Assembly: GCA_963816785.1 (NCBI GenBank)
Contig: CAWFLL010000004.1
Coordinates: forward strand, 992,001 to 1,056,000
Source of the DNA: VRUE01 sp963816785
GTDB lineage: Bacteria; Actinomycetota; Thermoleophilia; Solirubrobacterales; 70-9
Length of the DNA: 64,000 nt
Reading direction: 5' to 3'
The first letter of the stretch is position 1; each line of letters starts with the position of its first letter. The notes under the pieces are model-generated. The model made no database searches and was not told the origin of the DNA. It saw nothing but the letters and a program-made list of their open reading frames with translations. The translations under genes were made by a program, and so were the position numbers. Of this stretch, positions 18,958 through 27,592 are shown piece by piece.

Positions 18958-19470
18958 TCAAGGCTGCGGCGGGACCCAGGGGGTGTGCCTCGGCAGCCAG
19001 CGCGGCACGTTGCGCTTGTAAGCGCGGTAGTCCTCGCCGAACCGGCGCTCCAAGTCCGGCTCCTCGTACACCCAGAAGCCGGCGTAGTTGATCGCGAAGA
19101 ACGCCGCAAACCAGATCAGCAGCGGCGGCGAGCCGAACAGCGCCGCCTCGCCCGCCAGCACCGCGAGCACGGCCGTGATCATCGGGTTGCGCACGTGGCG
19201 GTAGGGGCCCTCGACGACCAGACGCCGGGTCGGGTCCCAGGGCGCGAGCGTCCCCCTGCCGATGCGAGCGAACAACCGCACCGTCCAAAGCCAGAGTGTG
19301 AACCCGGCGGCGATCAGGGCGAGGCCGAGGAGAACAGGCAGAGCGGCCACGATTCCGCCGAGGCCCCAGCCGATGTTCGAGCCGGTGCCGATGAGGACGG
19401 CAACCGGCACCAGCACGCACACTGTGCCGGGGAGCAGCGCGATCGCACGGGCCTGGCGCCAGGCGCTCAC
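18958..19470 (-). CDS. Isoprenylcysteine carboxyl methyltransferase-family membrane protein
   Basis: A 170-residue integral membrane protein with about four helices. The C-terminal region has the family signature: LVVEGPYRHVRNPMITAVLA, then FWVYEEPDLERRFGEDYRAY, seen in ICMT/PEMT-like methyltransferases that use S-adenosylmethionine on lipids or membrane-bound substrates. The bacterial substrate is unknown. The gene diverges from the M28 peptidase; a palindromic operator (19533-19545) lies in the 148-bp gap. Confidence 0.85.
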   Translation of the reverse strand: MSAWRQARAIALLPGTVCVLVPVAVLIGTGSNIGWGLGGIVAALPVLLGLALIAAGFTLWLWTVRLFARIGRGTLAPWDPTRRLVVEGPYRHVRNPMITAVLAVLAGEAALFGSPPLLIWFAAFFAINYAGFWVYEEPDLERRFGEDYRAYKRNVPRWLPRHTPWVPPQP

Positions 19471-19532
19471 GCGGGTATTGCTGCCGAGCGAATCATGTCT
19501 GCGGTCAAATGACCCGGTGGCACTCGAATAGC

Positions 19533-19545
19533 ATACCGGTGGTAT
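19533..19545. promoter_or_regulatory. TetR-type operator ATACC-GGT-GGTAT
   Basis: A 13-bp inverted repeat with 5-base arms, identical (as its reverse complement) to the site at 22987-22999 before the TetR gene at 22351-22959. It lies between the methyltransferase and peptidase starts and probably makes them targets of that TetR. Confidence 0.6.
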
Positions 19546-19618
19546 TTATCCTTACGAGTGGCAACCCGCGATGGAGGCAACCGCACATGGCCGTGGATGA
19601 ACGAGCAAGGCGTTTCCC

Positions 19619-20797
19619 GTGAACGGCGAAGAGGGTGGAGCCGGGTCGTCGTTGCGCGAGGATGTCGAGGCTCTCGCGCGGCTCCGGCGCCGCACTACCA
19701 TCGCCGGAGAGCAGGAATCGGCCGAGTGGGTCGCCGGTCGCCTCAGGGCGCTGGGCACCGAGGATGTTCGCGTCGTGACCTTCCGTGGACAGTCGAGCTG
19801 GGCATGGGCGCACGGGGCGCACATGCTCGCGGGACTTGGGGCGAGCTGGGTGCGTGGTCGCGCCGCCCGCCTGCTCGGAGCGCTCGTCGCGGTCTCGTAC
19901 GAGCTCGATGTCAGCGCTCGAAACCAGTGGCTGCGGCGATTGCTGCCCGGGCGCCCGGGTTACTCCGTCGAGGCGCGCATCCCCAGCAGAGATCCTGCTC
20001 GCCGCACGCTGGTTCTGGTCGCCCATCACGATGCCGCTCACACTGGGCTGGTCTGGCACCCAATCGCAAACGCCGCGAATCGGCGCCGCTCGGCGCGCAC
20101 CGACCGGGCCTACCCCTCCCATGCGGTACCGCTCATCGGCCTCGCGGCGGCCGCGACCGGGTACCGCTATCTGCAGCAGCCCGCGCGGCTGCTCCTCGCG
20201 ATCAGCACCCTCCTCTGCGGCCAGGCGGCGCTCAGCCCCACCGTGCCGGGTGCCAACGACAACGCGACGGGTGTCGCGGCGGTGCTCGAGCTGGCGCGGC
20301 GCCTGAAGGAGAGGCCGCTGCCTGGGGTTGACGTGGTGATCGTCTCGCCCGGCGGCGAGGAGGCCGGCTCGGTGGGCATGGGGGCCTGGATGCGCGGGCC
20401 GGGCAGGTCGCTGGATCGGCGATCGACCCTCGTGGTGAATCTCGACGCGATCGGCTCAGGGGGCCATCTGGTCGTCTCTCGTCGCGAGGGTCTGACCGGC
20501 TGGTTTCGGAGCGGTGACGTCGACCTCTCCCAAAAGGGGGCTCGAGTCGCCGGTTTGACCGCGCCGCGCGTGGTGACCTTCCCGAACGTGACCGATGCGT
20601 TCGTCGCGCGTCACGCCGGCTTGCGCGCGGTCTCGATCCTCTCCTATGACGACGGCTGGATCGCCAACCTGCACAGGCCCAGCGACGTAGCGGGGAACGT
20701 CGGCTGGTCGACGGTCGATCAGGCGATCGCGCTGACCGAGGGTATGGTCGAGGCCTGGGTGGCCGAGCCGACGACCGAGATCGCCGATCGGGCCTAG
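19619..20797 (+). CDS. M28-family zinc aminopeptidase-like protein
   Basis: A 392-residue member of the M28 (Zn-peptidase) family. Metal ligands can be placed: His in VLVAHHDAAHTG, Asp in PGANDNATGVAAVLELA, the catalytic/ligand Glu pair in GGEEAGSVGMGAW, Asp in VVNLDAIGSGG, and His in NLHRPSD near the end. The middle has two hydrophobic stretches (VPLIGLAAAATGYRYL and LLLAISTLLCGQAAL), so it may sit at the membrane rather than be secreted; no signal peptide is seen. The start is GTG at 19619; translation from an upstream codon is possible. It is divergent from the methyltransferase and shares its operator. It probably cleaves N-terminal residues of peptides; substrate unknown. Confidence 0.85.
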   Translation: MNGEEGGAGSSLREDVEALARLRRRTTIAGEQESAEWVAGRLRALGTEDVRVVTFRGQSSWAWAHGAHMLAGLGASWVRGRAARLLGALVAVSYELDVSARNQWLRRLLPGRPGYSVEARIPSRDPARRTLVLVAHHDAAHTGLVWHPIANAANRRRSARTDRAYPSHAVPLIGLAAAATGYRYLQQPARLLLAISTLLCGQAALSPTVPGANDNATGVAAVLELARRLKERPLPGVDVVIVSPGGEEAGSVGMGAWMRGPGRSLDRRSTLVVNLDAIGSGGHLVVSRREGLTGWFRSGDVDLSQKGARVAGLTAPRVVTFPNVTDAFVARHAGLRAVSILSYDDGWIANLHRPSDVAGNVGWSTVDQAIALTEGMVEAWVAEPTTEIADRA

Positions 20798-20825
20798 CGC
20801 ACGCGCGCGGGAACGTACTTGGGAC

Positions 20826-21497
20826 TCAGTCCTGACTGACAGCGGCATCGCGAAAGCCCGGGCGCAGAATCGCGACGCAGCGGTCCGCTGCCGCGAGGTC
20901 GCCCTCTATTTCCGCGCGCCCGACGCTGGCGGCTTCGCTTGGGCTCAGGCGCCGCCGTCCCAGCGCAAAGAAGGTCTTGTAGTCGGTGGTCAGGACGAGG
21001 TCCGGGTCCAAGCTTGGCCCCTGCTTGATCTTGAGAGCACCATCTTCTGAGCGGACGGTGAAGAGCTCGTCAGCGATCCTGAGCTCATACGTCTCCCTCA
21101 CCCCGCGGCTGGACTCCGGCCTGTGCATGACTTGCAGCGCCGTCAGATACCAGCCGAGTCTGAAGTGGTCGCTCGACTTGGGCATGTCCATGTACCTCAA
21201 GCCCCATCTGGCGAGCTCGACCAACGCAGGTGCGAGATCACTCCCGGCCTGGGTCAGCTCGTAGACGTTCGCGGCGGCCGGTGGTGGCAGTTTCGTGCGC
21301 GTCACGAGACCGGCGGCCTGCATGTCGTTCAGGCGTTTCGCAAGGAGGGTCGGACCGATCCCGGGCAGCCCCGTGACCAGGTCCGTGAAGCGCTTCGGGC
21401 CGAGCCCCAGCTCCCTTATCAAGAGCAGCGTCCAACGCTCGCCGACGACATCGAGCGCACGCGCTACTGGACAGAAATGGTCATAGCCTCGCGCCAC
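20826..21497 (-). CDS. HxlR-family regulator with SCP2-like C-terminal domain
   Basis: A 223-residue transcription factor. Residues 1-100 are an HxlR winged helix: FCPVARALDVVGERWTLLLI, then ELGLGPKRFTDLVTGLPGIG with the recognition helix and wing. Residues 120-215 resemble a sterol-carrier-like (SCP2) domain: YELRIADELFTVRSEDGALK then DLVLTTDYKTFFALGRRRL. This combination is common in actinobacteria, where the second domain may bind a lipid ligand. The start at 21497 (MARGYDHFCPVARAL) is fixed by the Cys-containing N-terminus. It diverges from the GST gene at 21587 and probably controls it. Confidence 0.85.
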   Translation of the reverse strand: MARGYDHFCPVARALDVVGERWTLLLIRELGLGPKRFTDLVTGLPGIGPTLLAKRLNDMQAAGLVTRTKLPPPAAANVYELTQAGSDLAPALVELARWGLRYMDMPKSSDHFRLGWYLTALQVMHRPESSRGVRETYELRIADELFTVRSEDGALKIKQGPSLDPDLVLTTDYKTFFALGRRRLSPSEAASVGRAEIEGDLAAADRCVAILRPGFRDAAVSQD

Positions 21498-21586
21498 GCC
21501 TAGATAGTACAGATCAAATAGTAAGTGCTACAGTTTTCGCTCTTGATAACTACGATTTGTGTATCACCTCATCGGCGAAAGTGACC

Positions 21587-22354
21587 ATGTCTGACCACCG
21601 GGACATGACGCCTCCCATCCTCTGGCAATACAGCTTCTCGAACTTCAACGAGAAGGCGCGCTGGGCGCTGGACTTCAAGCGGATCCCGCACGTTCGGCGG
21701 TCAGTGCTGCCCGGGAGTCCTCGCGCGCGCGCCTTCTCACGCCGGGGGACGCTGCCGGCGCTCGACCTCGACGGCGAGCGGGTCGTGGACTCGACCAGAA
21801 TCATCGAGGCGCTCGAGCGTCGTTGGCCTGACCCACCGCTCTACCCGGCGGATGAGGGCGAGCGCCGGGCAGCGTTGGAGCTCGAGGAGTTCTTCGATGA
21901 GGAGTTGGGTCACGACGCGCGGCGGGTGCTCTTCAATGAGATCTCTCGCAAGCCGCGCCAGGTCCATGGTTTCCTGGCCACCGGACAGGGGCGTGCGGGG
22001 CGCGGCCTGCTCTGGACCCTCCTTCCCTTGACCGCCGTCCAGGCCAGGCGGCGCTACCGCTTCTATCCCGCCGACATAGAGCGCAGCCGCAAAAAGGTTC
22101 TCGCCGCGCTTGATCGCATCGCCGCGGAGACGCGCGGCAGTGGCTACCTAGTCGGTGCTCGCTTCACAGTCGCCGACCTAACGGCTGCCTCCTTGGTCTA
22201 CCTGCTCGCCCGTCCCCAAGAGTTCCAGTATGAGCTTCCCAAGCTGCCGCTCTTCGACTTCGAGCGCCAAGTCGCCGATCATCCCGCCGTCGAGTGGGTG
22301 GCGGAGATGTGGCGCCGACACCGCGGGGTCTCGGCGGAGGCGAAGCGAGGCTAG
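21587..22354 (+). CDS. Glutathione S-transferase-like protein
   Basis: A 255-residue GST-fold protein. The thioredoxin-like N-domain reads LWQYSFSNFNEKARWALDFK and ends at GTLPALDLDGERVVDSTRII, where the Pro before the beta strand and the Asp-Ser pair contact the thiol in the family. The all-alpha C-domain contains GSGYLVGARFTVADLTAASL. I prefer ATG 21587 (MSDHRDMTPP) to the in-frame GTG at 21557, which would sit in the promoter region shared with HxlR. As actinobacteria rarely make glutathione, the thiol partner may differ. The 3' end overlaps the convergent TetR by four bases. Confidence 0.85.
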   Translation: MSDHRDMTPPILWQYSFSNFNEKARWALDFKRIPHVRRSVLPGSPRARAFSRRGTLPALDLDGERVVDSTRIIEALERRWPDPPLYPADEGERRAALELEEFFDEELGHDARRVLFNEISRKPRQVHGFLATGQGRAGRGLLWTLLPLTAVQARRRYRFYPADIERSRKKVLAALDRIAAETRGSGYLVGARFTVADLTAASLVYLLARPQEFQYELPKLPLFDFERQVADHPAVEWVAEMWRRHRGVSAEAKRG

Positions 22355-22959
22355 AAGGCGTCGATCAGATTCTTCAGCTCCGCCAGGACCTGGCGGGTCA
22401 TGGCGCGTTGATCCTTGCTGCGGGCCACCAGCATCACTCCCTCGCAGGTCGCGCCGAAGATCAGATGCGCCAGCGGCTCGACGGGGCGCTTGGCGATCAG
22501 GCCCTCATCGATGGCGAGCTGCAGGCCGTTGACGATCAGCGCCATGCTGTAGCGGTCCTCGACCTCCCGCATGCCGTCCCATCCGAGGGCGGCGGGCGCG
22601 TCGATCAAGGTGATCCGCTGGACTCCTGGGTCGAGGGATGCCTCGAAGAAGGCTCGACATGCCTCGTGGAATCCTTGCCTGGGGTCGCGTTTGCATTGAT
22701 ACGCGGCAAGGGAGATCTCCGCCAGAGACTGCTGCTCCTGCTCGTACACCGCGCGAAAGAGATCTCGCTTTCCGCTGAAGTGGTGGTAGACGGCGCCCTT
22801 GGTCAGGCCGGCCGCGTCGACCACGTCGTCAAGCCTGGTGTCGGCATACCCCCTCTCGACGAATAGCCGTCGCGCCGCCTTCACCAGCTCGGCGATCGTT
22901 GTCTCGGAGCGCTCGCGCTGGGTGCGGCTGGGGGCTGTGCGGTGCGTGGCGGTGGCCAT
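22351..22959 (-). CDS. TetR/AcrR regulator with visible operators
   Basis: A 202-residue TetR protein. DNA-binding part at about 20-70: ELVKAARRLFVERGYADTRL then VVDAAGLTKGAVYHHFSGKR. The ligand domain resembles the TetR_C subgroup with RITLIDAPAALGWDGMREVE. Its operator can be read: the 13-bp palindrome at 22987-22999, 28 bp upstream of its start, recurs exactly at 19533-19545. It thus probably regulates itself, the divergent gene relic at 23059 and the methyltransferase/peptidase pair. Confidence 0.9.
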   Translation of the reverse strand: MATATHRTAPSRTQRERSETTIAELVKAARRLFVERGYADTRLDDVVDAAGLTKGAVYHHFSGKRDLFRAVYEQEQQSLAEISLAAYQCKRDPRQGFHEACRAFFEASLDPGVQRITLIDAPAALGWDGMREVEDRYSMALIVNGLQLAIDEGLIAKRPVEPLAHLIFGATCEGVMLVARSKDQRAMTRQVLAELKNLIDAF

Positions 22960-22986
22960 TCGACAACTTTACCCACGGCAAGTTGG

Positions 22987-22999
22987 ATACCACCGGTAT
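22987..22999. promoter_or_regulatory. TetR-type operator ATACC-ACC-GGTAT
   Basis: Inverted repeat with 5-base arms, 28 bp upstream of the TetR start and 60 bp before the enoyl-CoA hydratase relic. It is the exact reverse complement of the site at 19533-19545. Confidence 0.65.
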
Positions 23000-23058
23000 G
23001 TTACGTGCCGTAGGCCGATGGATTCACGCCGTAGCGAGTGCAGAACCGAGGATTTCGC

Positions 23059-23485
23059 ATGCCACAGGTCGTCTTCACGGAACAGATCGATCGGGTGTTG
23101 ACCGTGCACCTCGACGATCCGCCGCGCAACTTCGACTCTTGCGCCCGAGCGAGGCGGCCGAGATCGGCCTGGTGAATCGGGTTGTCCCAGCCGCCGAGCT
23201 GCTACCACCGCTCAGGAGCTCGCCGAGCGCCTTGCCCGCCGCTCACCGCTCGCGGTACGCGAGATCAAGCGCTGCGTCTACGACGGCGGCTCGCGACGCC
23301 TCCCCGCCGGCCTGCGCGTGGAGGAGGCGAGCATGTTGGCGACCGTTTCGAGCGCCGCGTCGCTGCGCGCACTTGACGCCTACCATGCCGAGCTCGGCCC
23401 GATGGACGCCACCGGCAACGACAACGTGATCGCCACCTGGGAGCGTCTGCGCGACGGAACCCTGGTCGACATGACCGCGCCATGA
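23059..23485 (+). pseudogene. Enoyl-CoA hydratase/isomerase with central deletion
   Basis: Crotonase-family relic. The first 26 residues (MPQVVFTEQIDRVLTVHLDD, then PPRNF) are a normal start, and the C-terminal part is normal too: RPSEAAEIGLVNRVVPAAEL, then ERLARRSPLAVREIKRCVYD, ending DMTAP at 23485. Between them, near 23134, about 130 residues are missing, including both oxyanion-hole loops and the catalytic glutamates, so no crotonase activity is possible. A frame shift occurs at the join and another near 23205. The stop overlaps the start of the nitroreductase (ATGA at 23482), so the pair was once an operon. Confidence 0.75.
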
Positions 23486-24225
23486 ACAAGGGCAGCTACT
23501 TGGACGTAGCCGATCGCAGCTGGCCCGTGCTGCGTCGCGTGATGGGCCTGCACACCTTCGCCTACCGCGCCACCAACGGCCGCATCGGGCACCACATACC
23601 GGGAGTCCCCGCGCCCATCCTGCTGCTCGACCACGTCGGCGCGAAGAGCGGAGTGAAGCGCACCTCTCCCCTCTCCTACATCCCCGACGGCGACGACGTG
23701 GTCCTGATCGCCGCCAAGGGCGGCTACTCGAAGCACCCGGCCTGGTTCCACAACCTCAAGGCCAACCCAGACACGATCGTCCAGATCCGCCCTGAGCGCC
23801 GGCCGGTCCACGCAAGGATCGCGACCCCGCAGGAGCGCGAGCGCCTCTGGCCGATGGCCGTCGGCGTCTACCAGGGCTACGAGGACTACCAACGGCGCAC
23901 CGAGCGCGAGATCCCGCTCGTCATTCTCGAGCCTCGCAAGGCGTATCAAGCCGGGATGATCCTCGTCGCTCGCGCTACCAGTCAGATCGGCAGAGCCGTC
24001 ATCGAGAGGCTGCTCGCCGCCGAGCTGGACGTACGGGTCCTGGTGCGGCGCGCTGAGGACGCCGAGGCTTTCCGGGAGCTGGGATGCGATGTCGTCCGGG
24101 GGACGTGCGCGATCCGGAGGCGGTCCGGCGTGCCTGCGAAGGCGCCGGAACGGTCGTCTCGTTGATCGGCCGACTTCGCCCGCACCGAGCGGGTTTCTGG
24201 GATGTGCGACCATGAGGGCAACGTC
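23482..24225 (+). CDS. Deazaflavin-type nitroreductase joined to a truncated NmrA-like domain
   Basis: Residues 1-152 form a complete DDN-family nitroreductase (F420H2-dependent reductase type): RATNGRIGHHIPGVPAPILL, LDHVGAKSGVKRTSPLSY, GGYSKHPAWFHNLKANPD and the end IPLVILEPR. The frame then continues without a stop, through five residues, into the N-terminus of an NmrA/atypical SDR protein (from 23956, MILVARATSQIGRAVIERLL). Its dinucleotide-binding glycines are altered (family GATGQIG, here ARATSQIG). A frame shift near 24100 follows, and similarity ends about 24225 after HEGNVTL. The first continuous frame stops at 24165. The nitroreductase half may work; the second half is a relic of about 90 residues. 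Confidence 0.75.
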
Positions 24226-24337
24226 ACGCTGAATTCCTCGACGGCGAGCCACAGCAGGTGCTACGGCGCGCCTCGGTACGGCGGCATCCCAGGAGCGCAT
24301 CGAGTCCCTTGTCCTGAATCCGAGAGACGGAGGCAAT

Positions 24338-25156
24338 ATGGATTGTCGAATCACCTACGTTGGAACCGCAACCTTCCTGCTCGAGATCGGGGGACTCCGG
24401 CTGCTGACGGATCCCGTGCTCGACCCAGCCGGAAGCAGGGAGACGCTGCGCGTGCGCCTGCTGGGCCGGCTCGGACTCGACTTCCCGCTGGTCAAGCTCA
24501 CGGGCCCAGCGCTGTCGACCGACGAGCTCCCGGAGCTGGACGCGGTCTTGCTGTCGCATGACGAGCACTACGACAACCTCGATCGGGAGGGTCGCGCACT
24601 CCTCCAGCGCGTTCCGCTGACGCTCACAACCGCGTCGGGTGCCAAGCGCCTCGGCGGAACCGCCGAGGGACTGCTTCCGTGGCAGTCGTTTGAGGTCACG
24701 GGCGGCGATGGCGTCACAGTGCGTGTGACCGGCGTGCCTGCGCTTCACGGACCGAGGGTGCTCAAGCGCTATATCGGCGATGTGACCGGATTCGTCCTCG
24801 AGTGGGAGGGGCAGCGCCACGGGGCGCTCTACGTCTCCGGAGACACAGTCCTGTTCGGCGATCTCGCCGAGATCGGCCGGCGGTTCGAGATCGGGACCGC
24901 GATCATCCATATCGGCTGCGGTGGCTTTGACGATGTCACCGGGCCTCTCCGACTCAGCCTAAGCGCCACCCAGGGGCTGCGCTTGGCCGAACTCGTTGGA
25001 GCCCGGACGCTCGTGCCGGCCCACTACGACGGCTGGGCCCATTTCACCGAGCCGCGCCGCTCCGCGGAGCAGGCTCTGAGTGAAAGCTTCGACGGGCGCG
25101 TTGTGTGGCTCAAAGCGGGTGAGCCGACCCCGCTTGAGGTCTGGCTACCTCATTGA
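24338..25156 (+). CDS. MBL-fold metallo-hydrolase (UlaG-like)
   Basis: A 272-residue metallo-beta-lactamase-fold hydrolase of the UlaG/YjeA-like group. The N-terminal strand pattern ITYVGTATFLLEIGGLRLLT DPV is typical. The first metal motif is LSHDEHYDNLDREG (HxEHxDN in place of the usual HxHxDH, as in this subgroup). Later ligands are His in VPALHGP, Asp in YVSGDTVLFG, and His in VPAHYDGWAHF. A GGAGGC ribosome site precedes the ATG at 24338. Substrate unknown; family members hydrolyse lactones, phosphodiesters or N-acylethanolamine-like lipids. It overlaps the convergent peroxiredoxin-like gene by seven bases. Confidence 0.85.
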   Translation: MDCRITYVGTATFLLEIGGLRLLTDPVLDPAGSRETLRVRLLGRLGLDFPLVKLTGPALSTDELPELDAVLLSHDEHYDNLDREGRALLQRVPLTLTTASGAKRLGGTAEGLLPWQSFEVTGGDGVTVRVTGVPALHGPRVLKRYIGDVTGFVLEWEGQRHGALYVSGDTVLFGDLAEIGRRFEIGTAIIHIGCGGFDDVTGPLRLSLSATQGLRLAELVGARTLVPAHYDGWAHFTEPRRSAEQALSESFDGRVVWLKAGEPTPLEVWLPH

Positions 25157-26043
25157 GCAACGCCTGCCTCCGCCGTCGCCGGCGCGAGGCCGGCCGCGCG
25201 CAGCGCGGCCAGGACTGTGTCGGGTGTAGGTCGGACGCGGTAGTTGTCGGTCTGGTCGGCGTAGGCGATGCGACCTTCGGCATCGGTGACAACCAGCGTC
25301 GGCAGGACGGTGTCGCTGTCGTAGCCGATCATGCCGGCGGGGGTGCCATCTGGGTTGACGATGCCCAGGCGGCGGGCGGCCTCGAGCTTCTCGTCTTGCA
25401 GATAGCGGAACGCGACACCGTGGCGAGCGGCGAGCTTGCGGGTGTGCCCCTCGTCCTGGGGGCTGACTAGAACCACCTGTGCGCCGAGCGTCTCGATCTC
25501 GCGCCAGCGCTCGGCAAGCTCGCCGATCTGCGCCATGCACAGCGGGCACCAGTTGCCGCGGAAGAACAACAGCACGGTGGGCCGTCCGCGCAGCTCCGCA
25601 GCGATTATCGGTCCGCGACCGTGCTCGAAGAACGGCAGGTCGTCCGGGAGCGTCGCACCGATGACCAAAGCCGGGGACGGCGTGCGGTCGAACCACGAGT
25701 ACCAGCGGGTGTAGGCGCGCCAGGCAAGGATCTCCCCGATAGCAAGAGCTGCCGCTACCGGATGCCGGCGCCCGAATCGCAAGATCGGGACGACACCGAC
25801 CGCCGTTGCCGCCCGTAAGCCCACCAGGTCGGGGCTTGTGCGCGCTGCCGGTCTCAGAAATCCGCCGGCGAAGTAGACGCCGGGGATGGCGTGCACCCCC
25901 GCCGCCAGGACCCAAACGGCCCGGTCGCCGCGCCGGGCGCGAACCGCTCGGCGCGCCGCATCGGCGGCGAGCAGCGCCGGGACGAAGGAAAACAGCGAGA
26001 TGAACGCCTGCTTGGCGCTGCGGGGTAGCACGATCCGCGGCAT
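25150..26043 (-). CDS. Membrane-anchored peroxiredoxin-like (AhpC/TSA) thioredoxin-fold protein
   Basis: A 297-residue protein. Residues 1-130 are hydrophobic with about three membrane helices (ISLFSFVPALLAADAARR; VWVLAAGVHAIPGVYFAGGF; GVVPILRF). The C-terminal part (from about 140) is an AhpC/TSA domain whose active site FFRGNWCPLCMAQIGELAER carries a CxxC pair, followed by VVLVSPQDEGHTRKLA and the cis-Pro region DTVLPTLVVTDAEGRI. It probably reduces peroxides or disulfides at the membrane face. ATG at 26043 is chosen because upstream residues are not protein-like. The joining of several helices to an AhpC/TSA domain is less common than the free domain. Confidence 0.85.
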   Translation of the reverse strand: MPRIVLPRSAKQAFISLFSFVPALLAADAARRAVRARRGDRAVWVLAAGVHAIPGVYFAGGFLRPAARTSPDLVGLRAATAVGVVPILRFGRRHPVAAALAIGEILAWRAYTRWYSWFDRTPSPALVIGATLPDDLPFFEHGRGPIIAAELRGRPTVLLFFRGNWCPLCMAQIGELAERWREIETLGAQVVLVSPQDEGHTRKLAARHGVAFRYLQDEKLEAARRLGIVNPDGTPAGMIGYDSDTVLPTLVVTDAEGRIAYADQTDNYRVRPTPDTVLAALRAAGLAPATAEAGVAQ

Positions 26044-26139
26044 CGAGCGAGAGTGTAAGCGTGCCTCTAATGGGGGGGCGGTTGGCGTCTTCGCCGTGGT
26101 GCGCGGGGATGATCTGGTCGCGGCGCCCCTGACGATCAG

Positions 26140-26229
26140 CACCACGACCTCATCGCGATCCCGCCGTCGAGCGCGTGGGGCACTCGCCCCTACGACCTCT
26201 CGCTGGTGGAGGGCTCCATCACCACGCCT
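26140..26229 (+). pseudogene. Fragment resembling the [NiFe]-hydrogenase small subunit
   Basis: In the 370-bp gap between the peroxiredoxin and VOC genes, one frame encodes about 30 residues ending WGTRPYDLSLVEGSITTP. The PYDLSLVEGS(I/V)TT block is a hallmark of [NiFe]-hydrogenase small subunits and related NuoB-like proteins. No start is seen, and similarity ends abruptly at 26229. The catalytic cysteine region is absent. This is a short gene relic; the family call rests on one motif. Confidence 0.4.
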
Positions 26230-26414
26230 CTGGTTCAAGGGTCTCGGCAAACAGAGTCCGCGTCCAAAAATCGTCCTTGGTTGCCTGAAGGTCGAACCTC
26301 GCTGGATGTGATGTCTGGAAGCGACATCGTGGACGTTCCGCGGCGGGGTCGCCCTATAGTCGCGCGGCACCTATTTACTGAACGATGAGAGGCACCAACC
26401 CTAGGAGGTCCCGG

Positions 26415-26816
26415 ATGGCCGAGTTCCCCGCACCCGAGGAAGGGATCGCGCTGACCCATTTCATCGTCTCCGCCGACGTCGAGCGCTCACGCCGCTTCTA
26501 CACCGACGTGCTCGGCGGCGAGACCGTCCGCACGGGCGAGCCGTCGGTCGTGGCGCTCGCCAACAGCTGGATCATCATCAACGTCGGCGGCGGCCCCACC
26601 GACGACAAGCCGACCGTCACGCTGGAAACCCCGCCCGACCCCGATCGGGTCAGCAGCTTCCTCAACATCCGTGTCGCCGACATCCAGGCCGTCTACGCGG
26701 AGTGGAGCGCGCGTGGGGCAGAGTTCCTGACGCCTCCGCAGAAGCGCAAGACCGAGTTCCGCTGCTACATCCGGGATCCGGACGGCCACCTGATCGAGGT
26801 CGGCCAGACGATCTGA
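26415..26816 (+). CDS. VOC-family (glyoxalase/dioxygenase-like) protein
   Basis: A 133-residue vicinal-oxygen-chelate protein with the usual two beta-alpha-beta units: ALTHFIVSADVERSRRFYTD-VLGG in the first half, and FLNIRVADIQAVYAEWSARG then RCYIRDPDGHLIEVGQT in the second. Glu in LIEVGQ is the canonical last metal ligand; His in THFIV is the likely first. ATG at 26415 is supported by AGGAGG seven bases upstream. The reaction is unknown. Confidence 0.88.
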   Translation: MAEFPAPEEGIALTHFIVSADVERSRRFYTDVLGGETVRTGEPSVVALANSWIIINVGGGPTDDKPTVTLETPPDPDRVSSFLNIRVADIQAVYAEWSARGAEFLTPPQKRKTEFRCYIRDPDGHLIEVGQTI

Positions 26817-26820
26817 GCCG

Positions 26821-27580
26821 CTACCGGGCGGCGGTCAGCGAGCGCAGCGGCTCCAGCCAGGCGGGCGGCAGGACCGGGGGTGCGTCACCGGCGTAGTCGG
26901 GGACCGCGCGGCGCGCCAGGCGGCAGGCAGGCCGGCTCTCGATCAGCGGCCGCAGGTCCTGGAGGGTCAGCGCCAGGCGCACGCTCGCCCCGATCTGAAA
27001 ATCGGCGGCGTTCAGCTCCTCGCCGTCGAGCACGCCGGCTGCGATCCACTCGTCGACCTGCTGCAGCATGCCGTCGAGCCCGGCGAGGTTGGCCCGGACG
27101 ACCTCGTCGGTCGCCTCGTTGACGCGCACCCCGGCGGCGATGAAGGGCGGGGCGAGGCGGGCGGCGAGGCCGATCGGCACCCCCAGCCTCGAGCCCTCCA
27201 TGTAGCTGCGGATCGGAGCCCGGTTCGCGCGCATCGCCCAGAGCGACGATCTGCCGGATCGGGTGCTGGAGCTCCTCCTCGCCCCAGCGCTCGGCCTCCT
27301 CCACCGCGAGGCGCTTCTCGGGGTCGCTGGGGAACAGCGGCGGGTCGGGATGCACCCGATCGAGCTCGCGCGAGATCTCGCGCGACCCCTGGACCCTGCG
27401 GCCGTCGATCGTGATCGCCGGCACGGTGTTCCGCGGCAAGCCAAGCACCCTGCGCAGGATGACTCGCGAGAGGAAGGGGACGAGGTCGATTCGCTTGAAG
27501 TCGATGCCCTTGTATTCGAGCATCGCCTGGACCGCCGTCGTCGGGTGCGAGCCCGGAAGCCCATAGAGCCGGACCTTCAT
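26821..27580 (-). CDS. Glutathione S-transferase-like protein, second copy
   Basis: GST-fold protein of about 253 residues starting MKVRLYGLPGSHPTTAVQAM at 27580. The thioredoxin-like domain ends GLPRNTVPAITIDGRRVQGS with SREISRELD; the helical C-domain shows GVRVNEATDEVVRANLAGLD and LNAADFQIGASVRLALTLQD. A one-base shift near 27240 breaks the frame. It differs clearly from the GST at 21587. The 3' end is 5 bp from the convergent VOC gene; the 5' end is 13 bp from a decayed recombinase gene on the same strand. Confidence 0.82.
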
Positions 27581-27592
27581 CGCCACCCGATC

